Shown here piece after piece: positions 52,602 to 62,474 of a DNA stretch of 64,000 bases. The DNA comes from Lachnospiraceae bacterium UBA7784. Its GTDB lineage: Bacteria; Bacillota; Clostridia; Lachnospirales; Lachnospiraceae. Every line of letters begins with the position of its first letter. The first letter of the stretch is position 1. Both the position numbers and the translations under genes were made by a program. The notes below the pieces were generated by a model, which was given only the letters and a program-made list of their open reading frames with translations, was not told where the DNA came from and searched no databases. Location: NCBI GenBank assembly GCA_002480925.1, contig DLDA01000017.1:5584-69583 (forward strand), in the 5' to 3' direction.

Positions 52602-53828
52602 ATGAAAAAGAGAATGACAAAGAAAGATATACAGGAGATAAAGAGGCGGTATACAAAGGACAAGCATAACTTTACCCGGATTGCCGGCTGCTATGTGGAC
52701 AACGAGAAGAATAAGATCATAAGCTTTTCAGAGTCGCCTGAGCAGATGGCAGAGGATGATTTTTTCAAATACCTTGCTATAGCAGGCAAATGTCTGTCAG
52801 GAAGGCTGAATGACAATATCCTCCAGCTGCCGTTTCCTGATACAGAAATACTTAACGGAGAGAGGTATGACCTGCTTCAGAGGCTCAGGAAAAGCGAGCT
52901 GAAGGACCAGGAGATACTGGAAGAGTTTTTTGACATAGTAATCGAAAACTATACTATAGCAGGAAATTTCCTGATGCTTCTGTTCCGCGATGTATATGAC
53001 ATACCTATGAAGACAAAGGACCAGCTGGATACAGATGAGTCAGAATATGTCTATGACTATATACTTGGAGCCATCTGTCCGGTAAACCTCTCAAAGGCTG
53101 CTCTTGGCTACAGGGAGGATACAAATGAGATAGGAGCCCTGAGGAGGGAATGGACCGTAAGCCCGGTGGAAAGTGGCTTCATGTTTCCGAGCTTTTCAGA
53201 GAGAAACGCTGATTTCAATACAGTGACCGTATACCAGAAGAATCCAAAGGCGCCGCACAGGGAATTCTTCGAGAACTGCCTTCATGCGACCTCAAGGCTT
53301 ACCTCATCTGAGAAGAAAACGGCCTTTGAGCAGATGGTGAATAAATCCCTACCGGAGGATGACAAGGATATCCATTGCAGCATAGCAGATAACCTTAGTG
53401 AGTTCATCGACAGGAAAACAGCAGAGCAGGCTCAGGATACTCCGGTTGCTATCAGCGGAGACGATGTGAAGGAGATCCTTACAAGCTCAGGAGTCGAGGA
53501 GATAAAGGCCGACAGGATAAAGGAGAGGTTTGAGGGTTTCTTTAACGATACTTTTAATGAGCCGGAGGCAGACGAGCTACTTGACAAGAGACTCTTAAAG
53601 GATAAGGAGCTTCGTGATGAAAAGGCAGCACTGGCAAGAGAGGTACATACTCTGCAGCAGCAGTTAAACGAGGCAGGAGCAGATCAGGAAGCCGATATCA
53701 CTGTAAGGGTTCCGCCGGAAAGAGCCGCAGAGGTTACGACAGCCTTTATCGATGAGAAAAGATGTCTTGTCATACCACTTGATCCGGCGGATACGGCTAG
53801 GGTCAATGGAGAGGAGAAGGCATTGTGA
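52602..53828 (+). CDS. DUF4317 family protein
   Basis: A 408-residue protein matching DUF4317, common in clostridia: TKKDIQEIKRRYTKDKHNF, RIAGCYVDNE, and a central PVESGFMFPSFSERNADFN. The C-terminal ~70 residues include a short coiled coil (AALAREVHTLQQQLNEAG). There is no known function. The start may be ATG 52614, four codons later, as relatives tend to begin MTKKD. Confidence 0.8.
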   Translation: MKKRMTKKDIQEIKRRYTKDKHNFTRIAGCYVDNEKNKIISFSESPEQMAEDDFFKYLAIAGKCLSGRLNDNILQLPFPDTEILNGERYDLLQRLRKSELKDQEILEEFFDIVIENYTIAGNFLMLLFRDVYDIPMKTKDQLDTDESEYVYDYILGAICPVNLSKAALGYREDTNEIGALRREWTVSPVESGFMFPSFSERNADFNTVTVYQKNPKAPHREFFENCLHATSRLTSSEKKTAFEQMVNKSLPEDDKDIHCSIADNLSEFIDRKTAEQAQDTPVAISGDDVKEILTSSGVEEIKADRIKERFEGFFNDTFNEPEADELLDKRLLKDKELRDEKAALAREVHTLQQQLNEAGADQEADITVRVPPERAAEVTTAFIDEKRCLVIPLDPADTARVNGEEKAL

Positions 53829-53878
53829 TCCACTTGTTTTTTCGATGCTAATGCGTTAAACTGTTAGTTTAGAGAAAC

Positions 53879-53901
53879 AGGGCAGGCGATAAGCCCTTTT
53901 T
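53879..53901 (+). terminator. Possible terminator before asnS
   Basis: AGGGC/GCCCT stem with a 9-base loop and five T residues. The stem is short, so the call is tentative. Confidence 0.45.
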
Positions 53902-53945
53902 ATGAATTTATCGTATGATTTCAGTATATATAAAGGAGCAGCATA

Positions 53946-55343
53946 ATGAGACAGGAGCTTACTGACGTAAAGCAGTTGTTTACAGACACAGAAAGATATG
54001 TCGGGACTACGGTAAAGGTAGCCGGATGGGTCAGGAGCAACCGCAGTTCCAAGAACGTGGGATTTCTCGTTGTAAATGACGGGACATACTTCACGCCGCT
54101 TCAGGTAGTCTATACAGCGGATACAAAGGATTTTGACAAGCTTGGCAGCATCAATGTAGGAACTGCCGTTATAGCAGAGGGAGAGCTTGTTGCCACGCCG
54201 GATGCAAAGCAGCCATTCGAGCTTTCGGCAAGGGTAGTGGAGATAGAGGGAGAGAGCACTCCTGATTATCCTCTTCAGAAGAAAAGACATACAATGGAGT
54301 ATCTGCGTACCATACCGCATCTTAGGGCCCGTACCAATACATTCGAGGCTGTCTTTAAGGTAAGAAGCCTTGCAGCCTATGCTATCCATAAGTTTTTTCA
54401 GGAGAGGAACTTCGTATATGTCCACACTCCTCTTATCACCGGAAGCGATGCCGAGGGAGCAGGAGAGATGTTTCAGGTGACGACTCTTGATATGGATCAG
54501 ATACCTCACACCGAGGACGGGGCTGTCGACTATTCTAAGGATTTCTTCGGAAAGGAGACCAACCTTACTGTATCAGGCCAGCTGAACGGAGAGACCTTTG
54601 CCCAGGCCTTTAAGAATATCTATACGTTCGGACCTACCTTCCGTGCAGAGAATTCCAATACCACAAGGCATGCGGCTGAGTTCTGGATGATAGAGCCGGA
54701 GATCGCCTTTGCCGACCTTGAGGATGATATGGAGCTTGCGGAGTCCATGCTTAAATACATCATAAACTATGTCCTGGAGAACGCGCCGGCCGAGATGGAG
54801 TTTTTCAACAGCTTTGTGGACAAGGGGCTTATCGAGAGACTTCATAATGTAGTAGACAATGATTTCGCGAGAGTCACCTATACAGAGGCAGTCGATATAC
54901 TGATGAAGCACAACGACAAGTTCGATTACAAGGTGAGCTGGGGATGCGATCTGCAGACAGAGCACGAGAGATATCTGACAGAGCAGATCTACAAGAGACC
55001 TGTATTCGTGACTGACTATCCTAAGGAGATAAAGGCCTTCTATATGAAGCTGAACCCGGATGGAAAGACGGTTGCAGCAGTTGACTGCCTTGTACCGGGA
55101 ATAGGCGAGATAATCGGAGGCTCACAGCGTGAGGATGACTTCGAGCTCCTTAAGAAGAGAATGGATGAGCTGGGAATGGACGAGAGTCAGTACGGTTTCT
55201 ATCTCGATCTGAGGAAGTACGGTTCTACCCGTCATGCCGGATTCGGTCTTGGCTTCGAGAGATGCGTGATGTATCTTACAGGAATGGGCAATATCAGAGA
55301 CGTGATCCCGTTCCCGCGTACAGTAGGTAACTGCGAGCTGTAA
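53946..55343 (+). CDS. asnS: Asparaginyl-tRNA synthetase
   Basis: Charges tRNA-Asn. The 465-residue class IIb enzyme has an N-terminal OB fold ([21 protein letters not shown]) and class II motifs: [42 protein letters not shown] (motif 2) and [15 protein letters not shown] (motif 3). AAAGGAGCAG precedes ATG. No T-box leader was found in the 117 bases upstream. It is followed by asnA, so both use asparagine. Confidence 0.97.
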   Translation: MRQELTDVKQLFTDTERYVGTTVKVAGWVRSNRSSKNVGFLVVNDGTYFTPLQVVYTADTKDFDKLGSINVGTAVIAEGELVATPDAKQPFELSARVVEIEGESTPDYPLQKKRHTMEYLRTIPHLRARTNTFEAVFKVRSLAAYAIHKFFQERNFVYVHTPLITGSDAEGAGEMFQVTTLDMDQIPHTEDGAVDYSKDFFGKETNLTVSGQLNGETFAQAFKNIYTFGPTFRAENSNTTRHAAEFWMIEPEIAFADLEDDMELAESMLKYIINYVLENAPAEMEFFNSFVDKGLIERLHNVVDNDFARVTYTEAVDILMKHNDKFDYKVSWGCDLQTEHERYLTEQIYKRPVFVTDYPKEIKAFYMKLNPDGKTVAAVDCLVPGIGEIIGGSQREDDFELLKKRMDELGMDESQYGFYLDLRKYGSTRHAGFGLGFERCVMYLTGMGNIRDVIPFPRTVGNCEL

Positions 55344-55377
55344 TTTTATAAAAATATTTAGAAAAGGGAAAGAAAAT

Positions 55378-56388
55378 ATGGCAGGCATTATAATTCCGGA
55401 TAATTACAAGCCGGTGCTGGGATTAAAGGAAACCCAGATCGCGATCAAGAGAGTAAAGGATTTCTTCCAGAGTCAGCTGTCAGCTGAGCTTAATCTTCAC
55501 AGGGTTACGGCGCCACTGTTCGTTACCCCTGAGTCAGGATTAAATGACAATCTGAACGGAGTTGAAAGACCGGTTTCCTTTGGTATCAGGGAGCTTGGCG
55601 ATAAGAAGGTGGAGATAGTCCATTCGCTGGCCAAGTGGAAGAGGATGGCTCTGGGAAGATACGGCTTTCTTCCGGGAGAAGGCCTTTATACAGATATGAA
55701 CGCGATCAGGCGTGATGAGGAAACGGACAATATACATTCTATATATGTGGACCAGTGGGACTGGGAGAAGGTCATCACACATGACAAAAGAAACGAATCC
55801 ACTCTTATAGATACTGTAAAGAACGTATATGAGGCTCTTCGTGTGACTGAAAAGCATATGAGCAATCTCTACGATTATATTGACTGCTTCCTGCCGGAGG
55901 AGATCTTTTTTATAACCAGCCAGGAGCTTTTAGACAGATGGCCGGATATTACTGCTAAGGAAAGAGAGTACAGGATAGCAAAGGAGCATGGTGCAGTCTT
56001 CATACAGAAGATAGGAGGCCCGCTTTCCGATGGCAAGCCTCATGACGGCAGGGCCCCTGACTATGATGACTGGGAGCTGAACGGGGATATAATAGTATAT
56101 TATCCAGTAGATGATATCTCACTTGAGCTGTCATCGATGGGTATAAGAGTGGATGAGATCTCTCTCCCTAAGCAGCTTAAGGCAGCAGGCTGTGAGGATC
56201 GCCTGTCGCTTCCTTTCCACAAGGCTATAATGGAGGGAAGGCTCCCATATACCATAGGCGGAGGGATCGGACAGTCGAGGATCTGTATGTTTTTCCTGAG
56301 AAAATGTCATATCGGTGAGGTTCAGGTATCGGTATGGCCGGAGAGTGATATAGAAGAGGCAGACAGACAAGGGGTGACACTTTTATGA
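55378..56388 (+). CDS. asnA: Aspartate-ammonia ligase (asparagine synthetase A)
   Basis: Makes asparagine from aspartate, ammonia and ATP. At 336 residues it is full length; the fold resembles class II synthetases. Landmarks are RVTAPLFVTPESGLNDNLNG, VDQWDWEKVI and GGGIGQSRICMFFLRKCHIGEVQ. AAAGGGAAAG lies before the ATG. It overlaps the YerC-like gene by four bases. Confidence 0.97.
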   Translation: MAGIIIPDNYKPVLGLKETQIAIKRVKDFFQSQLSAELNLHRVTAPLFVTPESGLNDNLNGVERPVSFGIRELGDKKVEIVHSLAKWKRMALGRYGFLPGEGLYTDMNAIRRDEETDNIHSIYVDQWDWEKVITHDKRNESTLIDTVKNVYEALRVTEKHMSNLYDYIDCFLPEEIFFITSQELLDRWPDITAKEREYRIAKEHGAVFIQKIGGPLSDGKPHDGRAPDYDDWELNGDIIVYYPVDDISLELSSMGIRVDEISLPKQLKAAGCEDRLSLPFHKAIMEGRLPYTIGGGIGQSRICMFFLRKCHIGEVQVSVWPESDIEEADRQGVTLL

Positions 56389-56672
56389 GCAAGAATCTGC
56401 ATTCACCGTCTATGGACAAACTCATGGATGCCCTCTGTTCCCTTACAGACAGGGATGAGGCATACCGTTTTATGGAGGATTTGTGCACGGTAGGCGAGCT
56501 TGAGGCAATGCAGCAGAGACTTCTGGTTGCTGCAATGCTTCGCCGCCATGATACCTATCAGGTCATAGCAGCAGATACAGGAGCATCGACAGCGACCATC
56601 AGCAGAGTAAGGCGTTCGCTTGATTACGGCGATGACGGCTATGATCTGATACTTAAAAGACTAGGATTATAA
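56385..56672 (+). CDS. YerC/YecD-family TrpR-like regulator
   Basis: A 95-residue protein resembling the Trp repressor fold: LCTVGELEAMQQRLLVAAML, TYQVIAADTGASTATISRVRR as the helix-turn-helix. This family is widespread beside pcrA in Firmicutes; its targets are poorly known. The start overlaps asnA and its stop directly abuts pcrA. Confidence 0.9.
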   Translation: MSKNLHSPSMDKLMDALCSLTDRDEAYRFMEDLCTVGELEAMQQRLLVAAMLRRHDTYQVIAADTGASTATISRVRRSLDYGDDGYDLILKRLGL

Positions 56673-59021
56673 ATGGAAGATTTGAGCAGAATACTTAACA
56701 AGGAACAGCTTGACGGGGTTCTCACGACCGAGGGCCCCGTTCTTATACTGGCTGGAGCCGGCTCAGGCAAGACCAGGGTCCTGACTCACAGGGTAGCCTA
56801 TCTGATAGAGGAAAAGGGAGTAGCACCATGGAACATTATGGCTATCACCTTTACCAACAAGGCCGCAAGGGAGATGCAGGAGAGGGTCGAGGCCTTAAGC
56901 GGGGCCAACAGCGGAGTATGGATTTCCACATTTCACTCAGCCTGTGTCAGGATCTTAAGACGCTTTTCTGAGAGGATAGGCTATAAGAGCGGCTTTTCCA
57001 TATATGACTCGGAGGATTCAAGGACTCTTATCAGACATATCCTGAAGGAAAAGAATGTAGATACGAAAAAGGTCAAGGAAAAATTTTTCCTTAACCAGAT
57101 AAGTCATCTGAAGGATAGTCTTATTTCTCCAGAGTATTCGGAAAAGGGATTCTCCCACAGCTTTCCTGATGGACTGGTACCGGCTGTATACAGGGAGTAT
57201 CAGGCCAGGCTTAAGGCCAATAATGCATTCGATTTCGATGATCTGATAGTAAAGACAGTAGAGCTTTTAAGTCAGGATGAAGAGGTAAGGGCTTATTATA
57301 ACGACAGGATCCATTATCTTATGGTCGACGAGTATCAGGATACAAATGCCGCCCAGTTCGAACTTATAAGGCTTCTTTCTGAGAAGAGGAGGAATCTCTG
57401 CGTCGTAGGAGATGATGACCAGTCCATATACAAATTCCGCGGAGCAGATATTGAAAATATTTTAAGCTTCGAGAAGCGCTTTCCTGATGCAAAGGTCATA
57501 AAGCTGGAGCAGAATTACCGCTCATATTCGACTATACTTGATGCTGCCAATGCCGTTATTAAGAATAATAAGGGCAGAAAGGCCAAGAAGCTTTTCTCCA
57601 GAAGGGGCCAGGGAGATAAGATTGTATTTAAGATGTTTGAAAGCGGCTATGAGGAGGCGGCTTTCATAGCAGATGATATAAGAAGAAAGGAAAAGAGCTT
57701 AAAGGACGATTTCAGGGATTTCGCAGTCCTTTACAGGACAAATGCCCAGTCCCGTCTTCTAGAGGAGAAGATGCTTTTGGAGAATATCCCTTACAGGATA
57801 GTCGGCGGTGTCAACTTCTATCAGAGAAGAGAGGTAAAGGATATGCTCGCCTATCTTCAGGTCATAGAGAATTCCTCAAACGATGTATCGGTCAGAAGGA
57901 TCTTGAATGTGCCTAAGAGAGGCATAGGAGCTACAACTGAGGCCAAGGTCGCTTCGATCGCTGCTTCCAGCGGTATCTCATTCTTTGAGGCCCTCTCACG
58001 TGGAGTATCGGACGGAATGCTTGGCAGAAGCGGAAAAAAGATCACTGAGTTTACCGATCTGATTGAGAAGCTTACTGTCATGCTTAATGAGGACGGAGTT
58101 ACAGGCCTGATAAAGGACATTGCAGAGCAGACAGGCTACCGGGCGGCTCTTAAGGCAGAAAACACAGATGAATCAGAGGAGAGGCTTCTTAATATCGACG
58201 AGCTGGTGAGCAAGGCAGCAGAGTTTGAAAGAAGGCTTAACGCTGATAAGGAGAATGAAGGGCTTACTAACGCCGAAAGACTTACCATGTTCCTTCAGGA
58301 TGTGTCTCTGGTAACCGACGCGGATGCATCGGATGAAAGCGATAACAGAGTGACTCTTATGACAGTTCATGCTGCCAAGGGACTTGAGTTTGCCAATGTA
58401 TATCTGGCAGGAATGGAGGATGGCCTCTTCCCTTCTTATATGTCGATCAATTCTGATACGTCAGATCAGGACATAGAGGAGGAGAGGAGACTTATGTATG
58501 TCGGGATCACAAGAGCCAAGGATTCTCTTACGATAACGGCAGCACGAGCCAGAATGGTTCATGGTGAGATCGAGTATTCCAATGTGAGCCGCTTTGTAAA
58601 GGAGATACCGGAGGGCCTGATAGATGGCTATGTGCCCGGAGGAAAGTACAGATCTGATAAAGGAGGCTTTAATTTAGAGCATCAGCCTTCCTATACTACG
58701 GAGAAAAGGGAGGGCTACGGGAGCCTGGCATATGGAGGAGTCAGAGGCTATTCTGCAACCCCTGGAACAAAGAAAAGGACAAGGAAAAAGACGATTTCGA
58801 CGGACTACACCAAAAAGCTTGATTCCTTAGTTCAAAAGGGCATGTCAAAGCAGACTGTCTTAGATTACGGGGTAGGAGACAGGGTCTCGCATCTCAAGTT
58901 CGGCGAGGGCCAGGTCACGGAGATCAAGGACATGGGTAAGGACTACGAGGTCACGGTAGAGTTTGAAAAGGCCGGCAGGAGGAAACTCTTCGCAGGATTT
59001 GCCAGGCTGAAAAAGGTCTGA
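56673..59021 (+). CDS. pcrA: ATP-dependent DNA helicase PcrA (UvrD family)
   Basis: A 782-residue superfamily 1 helicase for replication restart and repair. Motif I GAGSGKTRVL, motif Ia TFTNKAAREM, motif II VDEYQDTN, motif III GDDDQSIYKFRGA, motif IV LEQNYRS, motif V TVHAAKGLEF and motif VI YVGITRAKD are all present. The C-terminal region (VSHLKFGEGQVTEIKD) is the RNA polymerase-binding Tudor-like domain of PcrA. Confidence 0.97.
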   Translation: MEDLSRILNKEQLDGVLTTEGPVLILAGAGSGKTRVLTHRVAYLIEEKGVAPWNIMAITFTNKAAREMQERVEALSGANSGVWISTFHSACVRILRRFSERIGYKSGFSIYDSEDSRTLIRHILKEKNVDTKKVKEKFFLNQISHLKDSLISPEYSEKGFSHSFPDGLVPAVYREYQARLKANNAFDFDDLIVKTVELLSQDEEVRAYYNDRIHYLMVDEYQDTNAAQFELIRLLSEKRRNLCVVGDDDQSIYKFRGADIENILSFEKRFPDAKVIKLEQNYRSYSTILDAANAVIKNNKGRKAKKLFSRRGQGDKIVFKMFESGYEEAAFIADDIRRKEKSLKDDFRDFAVLYRTNAQSRLLEEKMLLENIPYRIVGGVNFYQRREVKDMLAYLQVIENSSNDVSVRRILNVPKRGIGATTEAKVASIAASSGISFFEALSRGVSDGMLGRSGKKITEFTDLIEKLTVMLNEDGVTGLIKDIAEQTGYRAALKAENTDESEERLLNIDELVSKAAEFERRLNADKENEGLTNAERLTMFLQDVSLVTDADASDESDNRVTLMTVHAAKGLEFANVYLAGMEDGLFPSYMSINSDTSDQDIEEERRLMYVGITRAKDSLTITAARARMVHGEIEYSNVSRFVKEIPEGLIDGYVPGGKYRSDKGGFNLEHQPSYTTEKREGYGSLAYGGVRGYSATPGTKKRTRKKTISTDYTKKLDSLVQKGMSKQTVLDYGVGDRVSHLKFGEGQVTEIKDMGKDYEVTVEFEKAGRRKLFAGFARLKKV

Positions 59022-59024
59022 GGG

Positions 59025-59052
59025 TTTACATTTCCCTTTGATGTGGTATAAT
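59025..59052 (+). promoter_or_regulatory. Promoter of the acidic-tailed membrane protein gene
   Basis: TTTACA (59025-59030), a 16-bp spacer and a perfect TATAAT (59047-59052). Confidence 0.7.
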
Positions 59053-59086
59053 TAAGATAAGTTTATCATACAGGTCAGGAGGTATT

Positions 59087-59407
59087 ATGAAAATATTTTC
59101 CAGAGAACTGACAAAGGACGATCTGGCGGACCTGATAGATGTAAGCAAGCTTCTTAGGATACTTGATAAGCCTGCATCACTGGTCAGAAGCCGTGCGGAG
59201 ATCAAACAGAAAAAGAAGGAGAAAACAGACATGAAAAAGCTGGTAAAGGGAATCCTGATTACAGTCGGAGTTGTAGCTGTTGTATGTGGTATCGCATATG
59301 CGCTCTACCGTTATTTCACGCCGGATTATGATGATGCGTTCGATGATGATTTCGATGACGCATTTGATGACGATGATGACGACCTCTTTGCGGAAGACAA
59401 GGACTGA
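59087..59407 (+). CDS. Membrane protein with Asp-rich C-terminal tail
   Basis: A 106-residue protein of unknown family. Residues 1-~45 are a soluble helical domain (LTKDDLADLIDVSKLLRIL), ~50-58 are basic, ~60-78 are a single membrane helix, and the last ~28 residues are almost all Asp, Phe and Ala in repeated DDAFDD units. The basic side suggests the N terminus is cytoplasmic and the acidic tail outside (inference). AGGAGG lies six bases before ATG. Own promoter and terminator. Confidence 0.75.
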   Translation: MKIFSRELTKDDLADLIDVSKLLRILDKPASLVRSRAEIKQKKKEKTDMKKLVKGILITVGVVAVVCGIAYALYRYFTPDYDDAFDDDFDDAFDDDDDDLFAEDKD

Positions 59408-59428
59408 GAGGATTTTACAGTAGTTAAG

Positions 59429-59458
59429 GCCGCAGCATAAGCTGCGGCTTTTATTTTT
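59429..59458 (+). terminator. Terminator before the RlmCD-like gene
   Basis: Perfect 8-bp stem GCCGCAGC/GCTGCGGC with loop ATAA and a T-rich tract. Confidence 0.85.
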
Positions 59459-59469
59459 GGAGATGACAG

Positions 59470-60654
59470 ATGAGCTGTATTCATTTTGGCGATCCTGACA
59501 ACTGCGGAGGATGCAGATACCAGGACATTCCCTATCAGGAGGAGCTTCTAAGGAAGCAGGAAAAGCTGCGTGAGCTTTTTATCGAGCCCCTGCCTGATTT
59601 CGATCAGATCTTTGAGGGCATAACAGGCAATGAGGCCTGTGCCTACCGCAACAAGATGGAATTTACATTCGGAAACCGCTGTAAGGATGGCCCTCTGGAG
59701 CTTGGAATGCACAGAAAGGGGAGGTTCTACGATATAGTTTCAGTTCCGGACTGTCAGATTACTTCAGCTGATTTTGGCAGGATAACTGAGGCTGTATGCG
59801 GATATTTCAGGGAAAAGGGAACTGATTTTTACAGAAAGAGAGCCCATACAGGATATCTGAGGCATCTTCTGGTAAGAAAGGCCCATTTTACAGGCCAGAT
59901 TCTTGTAGACCTGGTGAGCGCCGGCTATGAGGGATCTGATGAAAAGTCCCTGCTTTCGGGCTTTAAGGACAGGATCCTGTCTCTTGATCTTGACGGAGAG
60001 ATAGCAGGTATCCTCCATACCAGGAATAATTCATTGGCTGATGCTGTAATGGATCAGGGAACAGAGGTCCTGTATGGAAATGACTTTTTCTATGAGAAGC
60101 TATGCGGTCTTACCTTCCGGATCTCTCCATTTTCCTTTTTCCAGACCAATTCAGCCGGAGCCGAAAAGCTATACGGCAAGGCCAAGGAATATATGCTTTC
60201 TGCTCTTTCAGGAGAAAAGCCATCAGAGGTCTTTGACCTTTATTCAGGGACCGGGACCATCACCCAGATTGTTTCCTCCTATGCCACTCATGTGACAGGA
60301 GTGGAGATAGTTCCTGAGGCAGTGGAGGCGGCAAGGGCAAATGCACGGCTGAACGGGATCTCAAACTGCTCATTTATATGCGGAGATGTGTTCAAGGTAA
60401 TTGAAGGACTTGAAGAGCGTCCCGATATGATAATAGTCGACCCTCCAAGGGAGGGGCTGTCGCCAAAGGCTCTGTCAAAGATAGTATCCTATGATGTGGA
60501 TTCGATAATCTATATAGCCTGCAAGCCGGCCTCCCTGGCAAGGGATATCCCGACCTTTACGGCTCATGGATACAGGACAGCCAGGCTGTCCTGCGTAGAT
60601 ATGTTTCCAAGGACCGACAATACTGAATGTATAGCCCTATTCACTAAGAGATAG
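59470..60654 (+). CDS. 23S rRNA (uracil-5-)-methyltransferase, RlmCD/RumA type
   Basis: A 394-residue SAM methyltransferase. The N-terminal [4Fe-4S]-type motif CIHFG...CGGCRYQ replaces the usual TRAM domain, which is absent. Motif I FDLYSGTGTITQI and the catalytic DPPREGLSPKAL and YIACKPASLARD (Cys nucleophile) fit the RumA/TrmA family. The exact uridine is not predictable. It converges with and overlaps the lysophospholipase gene by 18 bases. Confidence 0.9.
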   Translation: MSCIHFGDPDNCGGCRYQDIPYQEELLRKQEKLRELFIEPLPDFDQIFEGITGNEACAYRNKMEFTFGNRCKDGPLELGMHRKGRFYDIVSVPDCQITSADFGRITEAVCGYFREKGTDFYRKRAHTGYLRHLLVRKAHFTGQILVDLVSAGYEGSDEKSLLSGFKDRILSLDLDGEIAGILHTRNNSLADAVMDQGTEVLYGNDFFYEKLCGLTFRISPFSFFQTNSAGAEKLYGKAKEYMLSALSGEKPSEVFDLYSGTGTITQIVSSYATHVTGVEIVPEAVEAARANARLNGISNCSFICGDVFKVIEGLEERPDMIIVDPPREGLSPKALSKIVSYDVDSIIYIACKPASLARDIPTFTAHGYRTARLSCVDMFPRTDNTECIALFTKR

Positions 60655-61617
60655 TTTTTCTGACAGCCAGGAGAATATCTGTCTGTAGTAGTCCTTCCGG
60701 ACCTGGTCGGTGGAATTAAAGATCTCATGCTTTGATGTCTGGTAGGTGATATGACGGGCATCCTTTACTTTTGATAGGAAGTCTCTGTATCCGGATGGAT
60801 CAACCAGATGGTCACAGCCTGCCTCAAATACCAGAAGAGGGGTTTTAATGGATGCTGCCTTTTTTATTAGCTTCCTTGTGGCGGAGACAGAGGCCAGTGA
60901 CCAGCCGAAGGTCGCTCCATAGGTCTGGTAATCAGGACAGGTTAGTCTCTGATCGAACAGATAGTCATATCTGGCCCTTGACTCGGCGCTTGATGTCTCG
61001 AAGACTCTTACTCCATCAAATCTTTGCTGGCCTACTGAGAGCATCCTTTCCTTATGGAAGAGATGGACATATAGCCCAAGAAGCGCGATCTTTGCCCTTG
61101 ATATCCCATTTGTCTGAATGCGCACCATGGGACTTGAAAGTATGGCAAGACAGAAGTCATCCGGATAGCTTTCTAGATAAAGGGAGGCGATCGCTCCTCC
61201 CATCGAATGGGCAAAAAGCACGGCAGGAATACCCTGAGGCTTCTTTACAGAGACGATCCTGTCATAAAAGGTCTTCATATCGGATAAGTACTGGTCATAG
61301 CTTTTAATATATACCAGATCCTTTTCGGCAAGCTTGCCTCCTGAGAGGCCATGACCTCTCATCTCAGGGAAGAAGAAGCCGTAGCCCTCCCTGAAGAAAT
61401 ACCAGGACATCTCTGTATATTTCCCGAAGAATTCGCAGAAGCCGTGAAAGATCACTATGATAGCCCTGGGCTTATCAGGTATCGCATAGTAGTAATGGAT
61501 AGGAGTGCCGTCATATGAATCAAGGTAACCGTCCTTTACAGCCTGTTCTCTCCATTCACGGCACGGCCCATCCATGGCCTCCCTGAAATCATCTTCACCA
61601 AGAATAGCTGTCATCAT
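60637..61617 (-). CDS. Alpha/beta hydrolase, lysophospholipase-like
   Basis: A 326-residue serine hydrolase. FHGFCEFFGKYTEMSWYFF holds the oxyanion-hole region, MRGHGLSGG follows, and AHSMGG is the nucleophile elbow; candidate Asp in FEAGCDHLVD and His in SKHEIFNST. It resembles the hydrolase at 34867 in type. Its start overlaps the glycerophosphodiesterase stop by four bases, so the two act in one unit, plausibly releasing and degrading lysolipids. Confidence 0.87.
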   Translation of the reverse strand: MMTAILGEDDFREAMDGPCREWREQAVKDGYLDSYDGTPIHYYYAIPDKPRAIIVIFHGFCEFFGKYTEMSWYFFREGYGFFFPEMRGHGLSGGKLAEKDLVYIKSYDQYLSDMKTFYDRIVSVKKPQGIPAVLFAHSMGGAIASLYLESYPDDFCLAILSSPMVRIQTNGISRAKIALLGLYVHLFHKERMLSVGQQRFDGVRVFETSSAESRARYDYLFDQRLTCPDYQTYGATFGWSLASVSATRKLIKKAASIKTPLLVFEAGCDHLVDPSGYRDFLSKVKDARHITYQTSKHEIFNSTDQVRKDYYRQIFSWLSEKLSLSE

Positions 61618-62345
61618 GCTCTCCCGTAAAGCCTTAAGGCCTTCTTAGGATAGTTAGTGATGATAGCATTTACTCCTGTCTCTTGACATAATTTCATATG
61701 CTTCTCCTCGTTAACTGTCCATACATTTACAGAAAGACCTCTGTTCCTGCATTCCTGAATGAAATCAGGGTACTGTATGTTATAGAGGGCAGGATGAAGT
61801 GCGTCCACTCCGTGAGTCTGGCCGTATGCAGGCATATCAATAGTGCCGTCGGCATATAGAAAGCCGGTCTTGGCCAGCGGATCGAGCCTTCTGATCTTCA
61901 TCACAGAATAATGATTGAAGGAAGAGTAGATTACTCTGTCAGAAAAACCGTTTTTCTTTGTTAGCTTTACAATGTCCTCCTCTATACCCGGATAGAAGTA
62001 TATGCCGGTCTTTAGCTCTATGTTTATAGTAAGCTCTGTAGGACGCAGGGCATCGAATACCTCCTGCATGGTAGGAATCGTCACGCCCTCGTAGGCCTTG
62101 TTGCCGTTATCGAAATTAAAGGTCTTGAGCTGGGACAGGGTGTAGTCCTTTATCAGGCCGGATCCGTTTGATGTTCTGTCTATGGTCTCGTCATGGCAGA
62201 CTACTATCTTTTTATCCTTTGTGTATTGTATATCAAGTTCTACTCCGTCGGCTCCCATCAGGTTGGCGAGCTCGAATGCGGGGATAGTGTTCTCCGGCGC
62301 ATATCCGCTGGCTCCTCTGTGAGCCCATACAAGTGGTGTGTTCAT
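61614..62345 (-). CDS. Glycerophosphodiester phosphodiesterase
   Basis: Hydrolyses glycerophosphodiesters to glycerol 3-phosphate and an alcohol. The 243-residue protein has the GDPD signature WAHRGASGYAPENTIPAF and the catalytic GVELDIQYTKD and CHDETIDRT. There is no signal peptide, suggesting an intracellular form. The ATG at 62345 has AGGAGGT nine bases upstream. Confidence 0.92.
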   Translation of the reverse strand: MNTPLVWAHRGASGYAPENTIPAFELANLMGADGVELDIQYTKDKKIVVCHDETIDRTSNGSGLIKDYTLSQLKTFNFDNGNKAYEGVTIPTMQEVFDALRPTELTINIELKTGIYFYPGIEEDIVKLTKKNGFSDRVIYSSFNHYSVMKIRRLDPLAKTGFLYADGTIDMPAYGQTHGVDALHPALYNIQYPDFIQECRNRGLSVNVWTVNEEKHMKLCQETGVNAIITNYPKKALRLYGRA

Positions 62346-62366
62346 AAGCAATAACCTCCTTCCATT

Positions 62367-62395
62367 ATTTTATAATTTTCTTGTCAGATATTCAA
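62367..62395 (-). promoter_or_regulatory. Promoter of the glycerophosphodiesterase-hydrolase genes
   Basis: On the minus strand TTGAAT (62390-62395), a 17-bp spacer and TAAAAT (62367-62372). Confidence 0.65.
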
Positions 62396-62415
62396 CAATA
62401 TTACGAACATTTTAC

Positions 62416-62444
62416 TTTTAACGACGCATGGAAACTGATATAAT
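62416..62444 (+). promoter_or_regulatory. Promoter of the GPH symporter gene
   Basis: TTTTAA (62416-62421), a 17-bp spacer and a perfect TATAAT (62439-62444). Confidence 0.6.
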
Positions 62445-62474
62445 GAAAATAGTTTATCAGAACGGAGGTATATT

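Noticed and set aside
53829-53945. T-box leader for asnS
   Set aside because: The region is only 117 bases and lacks the conserved T-box sequence and specifier arm.
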